A DNA stretch of 64,000 nt from BOG-908 sp965198855 (GTDB lineage Bacteria; Pseudomonadota; Alphaproteobacteria; Acetobacterales; Acetobacteraceae), in NCBI GenBank assembly GCA_965198855.1, contig CBDAPZ010000001.1:2914001-2978000 (forward strand), in the 5' to 3' direction. The notes below the pieces were generated by a model. It saw nothing but the letters and a program-made list of their open reading frames with translations. It was not told the origin of the DNA and did not search any database. Of the stretch, positions 26,360 through 34,404 are shown piece by piece; position 1 is the first letter of the stretch; each line of letters begins with the position of its first letter. The translations under genes were made by a program, and so were the position numbers.

Positions 26360-27759
26360 GCTTCGCGACCATGCCGCTTCACGAGATGAGCGCCGCCGCC
26401 ACGGCCGCCGCGGTCCGCGCTCGGAAGGTGAGTGCAACAGCGGTAACAAAATCCGTTCTTGCCGAAATCGACAGGAAGAACGCAGACCTGAACGCCTACA
26501 CCACAGTGCTGGCCGATCGCGCCTTGGCCGAAGCCCGTGCCGTGGACGGCAAACTCGACAACGGCGAAGATCCCGGCTCGCTTGCAGGCGTGCCGTATGG
26601 TGTGAAAAACCTGTTCGATGTCGCAGGTCTCGTGACACTCGCAGGATCACACATCAATCGAGATCACCCACCCGCCGGCGCCGACGCCGTGCTCGTGCAG
26701 CGCCTGTCGCAGCAAGGCGCCGTCCTGCTCGGCACGCAGAACATGGACGAATACGCCTACGGATTTACCACCGAGAACGCGCATTACGGCGCCACCCATA
26801 ATCCACGCGAGCCGGCGCATTCCGCCGGCGGTTCATCGGGTGGCTCGGCCGCCAGCGTCGCCGCCGGCCTCGGCGCATTCGCACTCGCCTCCGACACCAA
26901 TGGATCGATCCGCGTGCCCGCCTCGTTCTGCGGCATCTTCGGCCTGAAACCCACCTTCGGCCGCCTGCCACGCACCAGCACGCAACCCTTCGTATTCGAT
27001 CTCGATCATCTCGGCCCCCTCGCCCGCAGCGCCGAAGATCTCGCCCTAATCTACGATGTCCTGCAAGGGCACGATCCAAACGACCCCAGCTGCACGCCGC
27101 GTGCAGCCGATGTTACACACCCCAGGCTGCTGCATCTTCCAACCGGTTTGCGCATCGGTGTCCTGGGCGGCTGGTTCCACGACATGGCCGACAATCAGGC
27201 ACGCGACGCCGTCGCCGCCGTCGCCACGGCGCTGGGCGCCACCACGAAAACGGATCTCCCCGGCGCTCAGTCCGCGCGCGCCGCCGCCTTCATCATCACC
27301 GCCTCACAGGCCGCAAACCTGCATCGGGAAAACCTGATGGACCGCGCAGCAGATTTCGATCCGTCGATACGCGGCCGCCTCCTCGCCGGCGCATTGCTGC
27401 CCGCGGCCTTCGTCCTCCAGGCCCAACGCGTGCGGCGCTGGTTCAGCGAGCAGGTGGCAAGCCTATTTACGTCCTTCGATATCCTGCTGGCACCATCGAC
27501 ACCTTGCGCTGCCACCACCCTTGGCCAAACCACGCTGCTCCTGAACGGGATCGAAATGCCGGCAAAACCCAGTATTGGCCTCCTCACACAACCAATCAGT
27601 TGCATCGGCCTGCCGGTGGTGGCCGTGCCGATACATCAGCCGGGAAAACTCCCCATCGGCGTTCAGATCATCGCGCCGCCCTGGCAGGAAGCCCTCGCCC
27701 TGCAAGTCGCCGCCAGGCTCGAAACACGCGGCATAGCCTCCGCCCCGGTCGCACCCTGA
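26356..27759 (+). CDS. atzE: AtzE-family 1-carboxybiuret hydrolase (amidase)
   Basis: A 467-residue amidase-signature enzyme. The Ser-cisSer-Lys triad is visible as K84 (YGVKNLFDV), the GGSSGGSAASV loop at 159-167 and nucleophile S184 (TNGSIRVPAS). With AtzG it deaminates 1-carboxybiuret to 1,3-dicarboxyurea, feeding AtzF. GTG start at 26356 overlaps the atzG stop; ATG 26371 is an alternative. Its TGA overlaps the ATG of atzH by one base. The highly similar GatA family is excluded by partner genes rather than by sequence alone. Confidence 0.88.
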   Translation: MSFATMPLHEMSAAATAAAVRARKVSATAVTKSVLAEIDRKNADLNAYTTVLADRALAEARAVDGKLDNGEDPGSLAGVPYGVKNLFDVAGLVTLAGSHINRDHPPAGADAVLVQRLSQQGAVLLGTQNMDEYAYGFTTENAHYGATHNPREPAHSAGGSSGGSAASVAAGLGAFALASDTNGSIRVPASFCGIFGLKPTFGRLPRTSTQPFVFDLDHLGPLARSAEDLALIYDVLQGHDPNDPSCTPRAADVTHPRLLHLPTGLRIGVLGGWFHDMADNQARDAVAAVATALGATTKTDLPGAQSARAAAFIITASQAANLHRENLMDRAADFDPSIRGRLLAGALLPAAFVLQAQRVRRWFSEQVASLFTSFDILLAPSTPCAATTLGQTTLLLNGIEMPAKPSIGLLTQPISCIGLPVVAVPIHQPGKLPIGVQIIAPPWQEALALQVAARLETRGIASAPVAP

Positions 27760-28142
27760 TGGACATCAACCTTCCCGAGATACTGGCAGAAGTGACGCAC
27801 GCCTTTCAGCGCTACGAAACAGCGCTCATGACAAACGATCTCGACGCCCTTAATGCACTCTTCTGGCAGTCGCCTTTGGTGATCCGCTTCGGCCCAGGCC
27901 AAAACCTCTACGGCATCGACGCCATCAACGCCTTTCGCACCGCACGTGTCGGCGGCTCACCCAAACGCGTGTTGTCCAACACGGTGATCACCACCTTCGG
28001 CACCGATTTCGCCACCGCCAACACGGCGTTTTTGCGTGAAAACACCGACATCCCTGGTCGGCAGACGCAAAGCTGGGCGCGGCTTGAACAGGGTTGGCGG
28101 ATTGTTAGTGCGCATGTGTCCATGCTGGGGACGGGAAGTTAG
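27759..28142 (+). CDS. atzH: AtzH/HpxZ-like protein (DUF3225, NTF2 fold)
   Basis: A 127-residue cone-shaped NTF2-like protein. AFQRYETALMTNDLDALNALFW, VIRFGPGQNLYGIDAINAFR and FLRENTDIPGRQTQSWARLEQGWRIVSAHVSML are hallmarks of AtzH/HpxZ. AtzH is reported as a dicarboxyurea decarboxylase acting between AtzE and AtzF; HpxZ occurs in oxalurate catabolism. One-base overlap with atzE and the facing atzF support the AtzH reading. Repeat D follows the stop. Confidence 0.85.
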   Translation: MDINLPEILAEVTHAFQRYETALMTNDLDALNALFWQSPLVIRFGPGQNLYGIDAINAFRTARVGGSPKRVLSNTVITTFGTDFATANTAFLRENTDIPGRQTQSWARLEQGWRIVSAHVSMLGTGS

Positions 28143-28145
28143 AAA

Positions 28146-28190
28146 CGCCTTCTTTTCTGAAGAAAAGAAGCAAAAGACTTTTATGTCATT
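28146..28190. repeat. intergenic palindromic repeat, copy D (single palindrome)
   Basis: Between convergent atzH and atzF: CTTCTTTTCTGAAGAAAAG then AAGCAAAAGACTTTTATGTC. It is the right-hand palindrome of the full repeat, in minus orientation. Confidence 0.85.
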
Positions 28191-28220
28191 GCAGCCAACT
28201 CTGCCAAAAAGCTCATCTCA

Positions 28221-29993
28221 TCAGCCGACGAAGGCGCGCCAGCCACCATAGCTTGTGATGTCCTCGGCACCTTCCAAGGCGCAGGCCTCGCACAAGAAAC
28301 CGGGCACGATACGCCCATCTGCCAACACCACTTTTCCAATACCCATTGGCGGCGGCAGCATGGCCACAAAACGCCCAAACGCCGCCTCGTCCATCCGCCA
28401 AACCTCCACTTCAATGCCCGGCCCGGCAAACCCAGGCACACGCACCAGCCCAGGCTTCGGCGGCGTCGTACCGGCCAACGCCATCAGCTTGTAGTCAGGC
28501 GCCGTCGTTACCGCCTCGCTCAACATGGCACCCACCCCGACCAACTGATGGTTCAACGCCATGCCGCTCAAATGCGCACCCGCCACCACCAATTCCACCG
28601 TGCTCGCCTGCAACACCTCCGGTTCGAACGCCGCCACCGCAGCATCCCGCGACCGGCCATGCCCGCACTTCGCCGCCGCATGCAGCCGGCTTCCCAGCGC
28701 AGCCAAATCATGGTCGCTGAATGCCGGCCCGATCAAAGTGACACCCGCCGGCAAACCATTCGCCCGGAACCCGGCCGGCACGGCAATCGCCGCATAATCC
28801 AAGAGATTTACGAAATTGGTGTAAGTCCCCAACAGACTATTCAACCGTACCGGCTCCACCATCAACGCCGCCACGCTGAAAATCGTCGGGCTCGTCGGCA
28901 CCAGCATCACATCGATCGTCCGCCACACACGCGCCGCCGCGCGCGCCAACGCCCCAAGACGGTACAGCCCGCGAAACGCATCCGCCGCACTCTTTCCCTT
29001 GGCGCCGGCAATGATCCCACGCACCACCGGATCAAACGAGCCTGCATGCGTATCGAAAAACGGTTCGATCGCCGCAAGCCGCTCGGCAACAAAAGGCCCA
29101 TCATACAACAGCGAGGCAACGTCACGAAACGGTGCGTAATCGATCACCACCGCCTTGCCGCCAAGCCTCTGCGCATTCAGGATCGCTGCATCATACAGCG
29201 CTTCCGCCTCGGTATCCCCGCAAAACACCCTATCCTGTTCCGCCAACACACCGAAGCGGAACGATGCCAGGTTAAGCCGATGAGGTGTGCAAACACGCGA
29301 ATAGGAGTCGGCCTCGTCCTCCCCCTCCACAACACGCAAGACAGCCGAGGCATCCGCCGCCGTTTGGGCAAAGATACTCACGCAGTCGAGCGAGCGGCAC
29401 GCCGGCACCACACCCGTGTTACTCACCAACCCCTTCGTCGGCTTCAGCCCCACGATATTGTTGAACCCCGCCGGCACACGCCCGGATCCCGCCGTATCCG
29501 TGCCCAGCGCGAACGCAACCAGCCCGGCCCCCACGCTCACCGACGCCCCGGAAGACGATCCCCCCGAGATATACGAGTCGTCAAACACGCAACGCGGCGC
29601 GCCATGCGGCGAGCGCGTGCCCACCAGCCCGGTTGCAAACTGGTCCAGATTGGTCTTGCCGATCAGCATCGCCCCCGCATCGAGAAGCTTCTGCACGACC
29701 GTCGCATTCGCCTCCGGCAGGTAAGCGAAATCCGGACAAGCCGCACTCGTCGGCAATCCAAGCGCGTCGATATTATCCTTCACCGAAAACGGAACACCAT
29801 ACAGGGGCAACTGCATCGCTGCTGCATTCGTCTCCAACGATGCCGCCCGCGCCAGCAGAACATCGGGCGGAACAAGGCTGATCCACACCGCCGGATCAGG
29901 ATAGGCCGCGATCGCCGCCAACACATCGCCGGCCACATCGGCCGGCGTGCGGCGCCCTGCCCGATAATCGTCCAGAAGCGCATCGATCTTCAT
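28221..29993 (-). CDS. atzF: allophanate hydrolase
   Basis: A 590-residue amidase-signature enzyme with the extra C-terminal domain typical of AtzF/DUR1,2-type allophanate hydrolases (VAGAHLSGMALNHQLV...ALAGTTPPKPGLVRVP...DITSYGGWRAFVG). Catalytic Lys is K72 (FSVKDNIDALG), the glycine/serine loop is GGSSSGASVSV, and the nucleophile is S170 (GTDTAGSGRVP). It hydrolyses allophanate (or dicarboxyurea) to ammonia and CO2. I start at the ATG at 29993 (MKIDALLDDYRAG). It converges on the biuH-atzGEH operon and lies 102 bp downstream of an aldo/keto reductase on its own strand. Confidence 0.92.
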   Translation of the reverse strand: MKIDALLDDYRAGRRTPADVAGDVLAAIAAYPDPAVWISLVPPDVLLARAASLETNAAAMQLPLYGVPFSVKDNIDALGLPTSAACPDFAYLPEANATVVQKLLDAGAMLIGKTNLDQFATGLVGTRSPHGAPRCVFDDSYISGGSSSGASVSVGAGLVAFALGTDTAGSGRVPAGFNNIVGLKPTKGLVSNTGVVPACRSLDCVSIFAQTAADASAVLRVVEGEDEADSYSRVCTPHRLNLASFRFGVLAEQDRVFCGDTEAEALYDAAILNAQRLGGKAVVIDYAPFRDVASLLYDGPFVAERLAAIEPFFDTHAGSFDPVVRGIIAGAKGKSAADAFRGLYRLGALARAAARVWRTIDVMLVPTSPTIFSVAALMVEPVRLNSLLGTYTNFVNLLDYAAIAVPAGFRANGLPAGVTLIGPAFSDHDLAALGSRLHAAAKCGHGRSRDAAVAAFEPEVLQASTVELVVAGAHLSGMALNHQLVGVGAMLSEAVTTAPDYKLMALAGTTPPKPGLVRVPGFAGPGIEVEVWRMDEAAFGRFVAMLPPPMGIGKVVLADGRIVPGFLCEACALEGAEDITSYGGWRAFVG

Positions 29994-30020
29994 GGGCACA
30001 TCCTGCTTGTTCGCCGACAA

Positions 30021-30044
30021 GAACACGTGCCGAAGCACGTGTTC
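30021..30044 (-). promoter_or_regulatory. stable hairpin with TTCG tetraloop upstream of atzF
   Basis: A perfect 10-bp stem, GAACACGTGC and its complement, around a TTCG loop on the minus strand (an exceptionally stable RNA tetraloop). It lies between the aldo/keto reductase stop (30096) and the atzF start (29993). There is no T-run, so it is more likely an attenuating or mRNA-stabilising structure, or a dyad operator, than a classic terminator. Confidence 0.5.
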
Positions 30045-30095
30045 AAATGCCAAACATGCAAAGGCCAAGCCATGCCGCCATGCGCAACCGTCCTG

Positions 30096-31202
30096 CTACC
30101 GGTGTGGGGCGACCGTACTCCCTCCAAACACGATATGTTGCCGCGCCGCTGGTGTGAACAGCCCGTAGATCATTGCGGCTTCCGGCACACTGGCAGCATC
30201 AAGCGTTGCGATCTGCTCGTTGGACAAACGCAATTCGGTGGCAGCGATGTTGTCGTGCAATTGCGCCACCCGGCTGACACCCATCAAAGCGGTGTCCACG
30301 CCCGGCCTTGAGAGCACCCAGGCCAGCGCCACCCGCGCCGGCGTCTCACCTATCGTTTCAGCGACTCTGCGCAACGCGTCGACGATCCGCCAATTGCGTT
30401 CGGTAAATAATGTGTCGCCGAACGGGTTCGCGCCATCCAGCCGCTTGTCACCTTCGGGCCGCATTTCGCCATTGTCGGCATCGCTGGGCAAGCCACCCGC
30501 GCGTGGTGCGCCCGCTTCCACGGTCGCGCGATCATACTTGCCCGTCAGCAAACCATAGGCGAGCGGGCTCCACGGCATCATGCCAAGCCCCGTATCACGT
30601 GCGAGCGGAAGATGCTCCGCCTCGACCTCCCGGCTCACCAAAGAATAGAAATATTGAAGCGCAATCGGCCCCGGCAGTCCGCGCAACAGGGCCAGTGTCG
30701 CAAGCTTGGCGACATACCAGGCCGGTGTGTTGGAAATCCCCCAATAGCGAATCTTACCTGCACGAACCAGGGACGACATCGTCTCCAACAATTCCTCCGG
30801 CGGAGTCACGGAATCCCACACATGAACCCAGTAGAGATCGATACTGTCAGTCCGGAGCCGACGTAGGGAGCCTTCCAGCGCGGCATGGATGTGCTTGGCC
30901 CCATTGCCGCCGGCCTGCGGCCCCTTGCCTGCCGCAAACCCGCTTTTGGTTGCGAGAACAAGGCTGTCACGCAGTCCCCGTCCCGCAATGATCGCCCCTA
31001 GCATCTCCTCGCCGCGCCCGCCCGCATACACGTCCGCAGTATCGACCAGGTTGCCCCCTGCCTCGACATACGCGTCGAATACCGCCTCTGCCTCCGGCCG
31101 CTCCATGCCCCAGCGAGCCACGCCAAACGTCATCGTTCCCAGCGCAAGCGGACTGACAACCAGGCCCGAACGGCCAAGCGTGCGGTAATCGGAGAGAGAC
31201 AT
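30096..31202 (-). CDS. aldo/keto reductase
   Basis: A 368-residue NADPH-dependent oxidoreductase of the AKR superfamily (TIM barrel). Visible are D-x-A-D-x-Y (NLVDTADVYAGGRGEEML), the catalytic Lys in VLATKSGF, the His in YWVHVWDSVTPPEE and the NADPH-binding C-terminal RVALAWVLSRPGVDTALMGVS. I start at the ATG at 31202 (MSLSDYRTLG). Divergent from a TetR-type regulator whose operators lie in the shared 82-bp gap, so it is very probably that regulator's target and an inducible detoxification or metabolic enzyme. Confidence 0.92.
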   Translation of the reverse strand: MSLSDYRTLGRSGLVVSPLALGTMTFGVARWGMERPEAEAVFDAYVEAGGNLVDTADVYAGGRGEEMLGAIIAGRGLRDSLVLATKSGFAAGKGPQAGGNGAKHIHAALEGSLRRLRTDSIDLYWVHVWDSVTPPEELLETMSSLVRAGKIRYWGISNTPAWYVAKLATLALLRGLPGPIALQYFYSLVSREVEAEHLPLARDTGLGMMPWSPLAYGLLTGKYDRATVEAGAPRAGGLPSDADNGEMRPEGDKRLDGANPFGDTLFTERNWRIVDALRRVAETIGETPARVALAWVLSRPGVDTALMGVSRVAQLHDNIAATELRLSNEQIATLDAASVPEAAMIYGLFTPAARQHIVFGGSTVAPHR

Positions 31203-31214
31203 CAGGGCACTTTC

Positions 31215-31228
31215 ATAGTGATCAGTAT
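31215..31228. promoter_or_regulatory. predicted TetR operator, copy 1
   Basis: ATAGTGATCAGTAT, a near-perfect 14-bp dyad (one mismatched pair) just upstream of the aldo/keto reductase start at 31202. It matches the perfect dyad at 31273 in 13 of 14 bases; centres are 58 bp apart. Confidence 0.68.
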
Positions 31229-31272
31229 AATACCCCTTGTGAAGCCGGTTGCCACCCGGGGTCAAGCGTTAT

Positions 31273-31286
31273 ATAGTGATCACTAT
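31273..31286. promoter_or_regulatory. predicted TetR operator, copy 2
   Basis: ATAGTGATCACTAT, a perfect 14-bp palindrome that overlaps the start codon of the TetR-type gene at 31285. Placement implies autoregulation by blocking transcription or initiation. Confidence 0.72.
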
Positions 31287-31905
31287 GGAACGATTGGACG
31301 CTCCTCCGCTGCGCCGCAACGGCCGCCCGCTCTCATTCGATCGTGAGGCCGCGCTCGAAATCGCCATGCATCTCTTCTGGCAGCACGGCTTCGAGGCAAC
31401 CTCCATCGCCGCGCTGACACAAGCCATGGGCATCACGCCACCCAGCCTCTATGCAGCTTTCGGCGACAAGCGAACGCTCTTCCGCGAAACCATCGATCGG
31501 TATCTGGGCGGCGTCACTGCCGTTTCCCACAGCATCGAAAGCGCCGCCACCTCGTACGAAGCAGCCCGCGACTTGCTCACAGCCGCCGCCATCGGCGACA
31601 CCGGCGAAGCAACCCCCCCGGGCTGCCTGCTCGCCAGCTCACTCATCAGCTCTTCAGCCGGCGCCGCCGATATCCGCGAGGAACTCGCGACAATCCGTCG
31701 CAGCATCGAAGCAGCTTTGCGATCCCGCATCCAACGCGACATCGACGCAGGCACACTAGCCGCGAGCTGCGACGCAGAGATGCTCGCAGGCCATGTGCTG
31801 GCAGTTGTCCAAGGCATGTCTACACTGGCCAAGGATGGCGCTGGCAGAGGCAAACTACTGCGCATCGTCAGCGGCATCATGGCGCATTGGCCGGCTGCCG
31901 CTTAA
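31285..31905 (+). CDS. TetR/AcrR-family transcriptional repressor
   Basis: A 206-residue regulator with an N-terminal TetR HTH at about residues 18-65 (EAALEIAMHLFWQHGFEATSIAALTQAMGITPPSLYAAFGDKRTLF) and a helical ligand domain. The long sequence resembles the TetR_C_16/YsiA-like group that controls oxidoreductases. I start at the ATG at 31285, which lies inside a perfect palindrome repeated near the divergent aldo/keto reductase start. Ligand unknown. Confidence 0.9.
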   Translation: MERLDAPPLRRNGRPLSFDREAALEIAMHLFWQHGFEATSIAALTQAMGITPPSLYAAFGDKRTLFRETIDRYLGGVTAVSHSIESAATSYEAARDLLTAAAIGDTGEATPPGCLLASSLISSSAGAADIREELATIRRSIEAALRSRIQRDIDAGTLAASCDAEMLAGHVLAVVQGMSTLAKDGAGRGKLLRIVSGIMAHWPAAA

Positions 31906-32047
31906 GCCCGAATATTTACTTCCTTCGCCATGGCCCCAAAGCTGGCGTCTTAGTCTGAGAAGTCATCAAGGTTCCTCGCCCGGACGGGTCTGGAGTCGTG
32001 CGCCGATCCACGCGGATAACATGAAGCTTCGCGGTCGCGTCAGCGCC

Positions 32048-32212
32048 TCAATGTACGATCCCGACCATTGCCTCCATATGGTGCAGCGCGCTCATTGCCA
32101 TGTCCGGACGCACAAATACCAGGGCGATGAGCAGCAACACCAGCGTGCCGACCGATCCCAGTACCATGCGTATCGCCGTGTAGCGCTGAGCTGAGACTTC
32201 GTTGATGCTCAC
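32048..32212 (-). CDS. 54-residue single-pass membrane protein
   Basis: A small gene missed by length cut-offs. It starts at GTG 32212, with GGAG seven bases upstream, and stops at TGA 32048-32050. The product has a short polar N-terminus (about 15 residues, ending YTAIR), one clear hydrophobic helix (MVLGSVGTLVLLLIALVFV) and a Met/His-rich tail (MAMSALHHMEAMVGIVH). The strong Shine-Dalgarno and clean helix argue it is real. Function unknown; the Met/His tail could bind metal. It lies alone between the TetR gene and repeat E. Confidence 0.55.
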   Translation of the reverse strand: MSINEVSAQRYTAIRMVLGSVGTLVLLLIALVFVRPDMAMSALHHMEAMVGIVH

Positions 32213-32273
32213 TGTCGATCTCCAAGGATTCCGTTAGGTGCTTCGTTGTCCGGCATGAGATGGTTACGTGATC

Positions 32274-32732
32274 AGGAAGAAAGGAAGCCGTTCTTTTTTG
32301 AAAAAGAACCAAAAAAAGACTTTTGCCTCCTGGCGTGCACTACCGGATGGGGCCGCGACAGCGACGCAAAAAAGTCCTGCGGCTGACCCAGATCGGGCAC
32401 CTGATTTAGGGTGACTTCATGCATCGCGCGATCACCCGTAAGGTCGCTTTGCGCCGCTGCGCGGTGGCTCGACGGCCAGCCTTGACCGTGCCCGCACGCG
32501 CAGTCCTGCAGCATCGTGGCCGGGATGACGAAACGGCACTTCAACCGAACTACGAACCTATTCCGGAACGAAGCGCCGTCTTGGCTTAAAACCTGTTCGA
32601 AGCCAAACTCCAACCAACATCTGGGTCAGCCCCACGACTTTTTATGTCGCTGTCGCGGATCTCGCCGTCAGCGCACGCTTAGGACCCAAAAGTTTTTTGG
32701 TTCTTTTTTTCAAAAAAAGACCTGCTTCGCTT
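32274..32732. mobile_element. 459-bp element with long imperfect inverted arms (repeat copies E and F)
   Basis: The left arm 32274-32393 and right arm 32619-32732 are inverted copies of each other over about 115 bp. Each contains the GTTCTTTTTT-type palindrome, then the GCGACAGCGAC spacer, and ends in a perfect 13-bp match GGCTGACCCAGAT (32381-32393, inverted at 32619-32631). The core between the 13-mers holds no transposase, only a short frame from about 32417. It may be a MITE-like element or an IS relic whose ends merged with the local repeat family. Confidence 0.6.
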
Positions 32733-32734
32733 CC

Positions 32735-32764
32735 CCTGGCCTGGCCTGGCCTGGCCTGGCCTGG
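32735..32764. repeat. (CCTGG)6 tandem pentanucleotide repeat
   Basis: Six perfect head-to-tail copies of CCTGG just before the permease pseudogene. Pentanucleotide tracts can slip; each unit is also a Dcm-type CCWGG site. Confidence 0.9.
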
Positions 32765-32820
32765 AAAAACTTGTCCCCCACGCGGCGTTGTCCACCTCAA
32801 TTCGCCTAAGGGACTTCTTA

Positions 32821-33371
32821 GTGGCACTCATCGATTTTCTGCTCGGCCGCCGGCTGTCCAACCGTGAGCACGACACGCGCAAGATCGGCTGGTTCGAAGC
32901 TGTGCCCGCCATGGGGCTCGACGGGCTCGGTTCCGCCTCCTACGGCCCCGAAGCCGCACTGACCATCCTGATGGCGCCGATCGTGGCCCTGCTAGCGATG
33001 CTCTATGTGTCCTATCGCAAAACCATCATGGCCTACCCCAGCAATGGCGGCGCCTACACCGTCTCGCGGGAGAATCTCGGCCGCAACGCGAGCCTGCTCG
33101 CCGCGGCAGCCCTCATGGTTAGACTATATCCTCAATGTCGCGGTTGGCATCTCCGCCGGCGTCGGCGCGCTCACCTCCTCCATCACTACGCTGCAGCCAT
33201 GGACGCTGACGCTCTGCGGTCGGCGCAATGATCCCCGAATCGGTGAAGACACGATGGTGGGAATTCCTGCTGCGCACCAACCGCAGCGACCGCCTTCGCA
33301 GGATGCTGCTGAAGCACGGCAATGCACGAACAAATGTGTTTATCGCACCGCGGCGCCCTTCCGACGATTGA
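32821..33371 (+). pseudogene. APC-superfamily amino-acid permease pseudogene (frameshift plus large internal deletion)
   Basis: The N-terminal part from GTG 32821 (DFLLGRRLSNREHDTRKIGW...AMGLDGLGSASYGPEAA...AYPSNGGAYTVSRENLG) is a clear APC permease. At about 33121 one extra base shifts the frame: the next segment (DYILNVAVGISAGVGALTSS) continues in +1. Around 33225 the frame changes again, and a third frame (from 33228, MIPESVKTRWWEFLLRTNRSDR to 33371) matches the cytoplasmic C-terminus of the same permeases. About 400-450 residues of transmembrane core are missing. It cannot make a working transporter. Upstream lies a CCTGG tandem repeat. Confidence 0.8.
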
Positions 33372-33386
33372 TCGAAGCAGCACGCG

Positions 33387-34256
33387 TCAGTGTATTTTCC
33401 GCTGTGATGCAAGTGCGCGAAACGCCGTAGGTGTGTGCCCGGTGGCGCGTCTGAAGGCCGCCGCAAAATTGGTGGGCGACGTGAACCCCGCTGAGAAAGA
33501 CGCCTCCTTTACCGTGGCGCCCGCTGCCAGCAGGCGTTGCGCGCGTGTCAGGCGATGTTCGGCGATGTAGTCGCCAAGCGATCGATTGGTGCTAGCGCGA
33601 AAAGCGCGCGTGAGGTGACGCACGGAGAGGCCGCATAGAAGAGCCAAGCCCGACAAGGTAGTGCCCCCGGGATCGGCCGCCACGGCTTCCTCGATCAGCC
33701 TGCTGCGCCATGGCGGCAAAGCGCCGTTCGGCTGTATCATGTCGACGCCGCGAAAATAGCGGGCCAGTTCGATGCAGGCCTGTGCGGCCGACAATTCGAT
33801 CATTGCCTCGCTCGCGAAACCCGGCGCGCGGATCTCGTCGGCGATGCGGAACATCAGACGGCGCACCTCGGTGCTGGTGATGTCCAGACTGCCCAGAAGG
33901 CGCGGCTCGGTCCATTCGAGATCGTTGCCCAGCCACTCGATGACACGGTCTCGTTCGAGGTGGCAGACGACAGCGCGCTGGATGCTGCATGCGCTGCGCG
34001 CGTGCAGGCTTGCGGTCGCGGGCACCATGAAGAGGTCGCCCAGGCGCTCGAAACGATGCGGGCTCCAATGTTCGGGATAACAGGCCACCTGGCTGCCCGA
34101 ATTCGGCAGCAGGCAGAGTTGGAGATGGTGATCGCGGTTCGAGCCTGCGATGTCGATTGGGGCGGTGTAGCGCTCGCGCACGAGAGCGACGCTGCCCACG
34201 CCGATGCGGATGTGGGTCTCCACGATGATGTCTCTCACCGCCGCGCCGCTGGTCAT
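33387..34256 (-). CDS. AraC-family transcriptional regulator
   Basis: A 289-residue regulator. The C-terminal 100 residues are the double HTH of AraC/XylS (LSGLALLCGLSVRHLTRAFRASTNRSLGDYIAEHRLTRAQRLLAAG and ASFSAGFTSPTNFAAAFRRATGHTPTAFR). The N-terminal part is a cupin-like sensor. I start at the ATG at 34256 (MTSGAAVRDII), behind GGGAGAGG; the longer frame to 34700 runs antisense through the sulfotransferase. It is divergent from the 34.4-41 kb locus and is its likely regulator. Confidence 0.88.
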   Translation of the reverse strand: MTSGAAVRDIIVETHIRIGVGSVALVRERYTAPIDIAGSNRDHHLQLCLLPNSGSQVACYPEHWSPHRFERLGDLFMVPATASLHARSACSIQRAVVCHLERDRVIEWLGNDLEWTEPRLLGSLDITSTEVRRLMFRIADEIRAPGFASEAMIELSAAQACIELARYFRGVDMIQPNGALPPWRSRLIEEAVAADPGGTTLSGLALLCGLSVRHLTRAFRASTNRSLGDYIAEHRLTRAQRLLAAGATVKEASFSAGFTSPTNFAAAFRRATGHTPTAFRALASQRKIH

Positions 34257-34404
34257 GTCGCCTCTCCCGGGCCTGTTTTTCTTATAAGCGGCGTTGTCGC
34301 AGATTGCGGCCGAAAACCATAGCTTAGGCTGCCAGGCATTGGCTGCATTCGTTGCTGGAGGCAGGCAGCCACGCCTAGGGTTCGCCCAAACCAAGGGGCG
34401 ATGA

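Noticed and set aside
26165..26370. GatCAB amidotransferase (gatC-gatA)
   Set aside because: The small gene carries the DUF4089 tail and the amidase has AtzE neighbours (AtzH, AtzF, biuret hydrolase); no gatB is present.
32272..32613. 113-residue minus-strand frame in the inverted-arm element
   Set aside because: It is translated mostly from repeat and core DNA, has no recognised domain and ends in the repeat-derived KKNGFLSS peptide.
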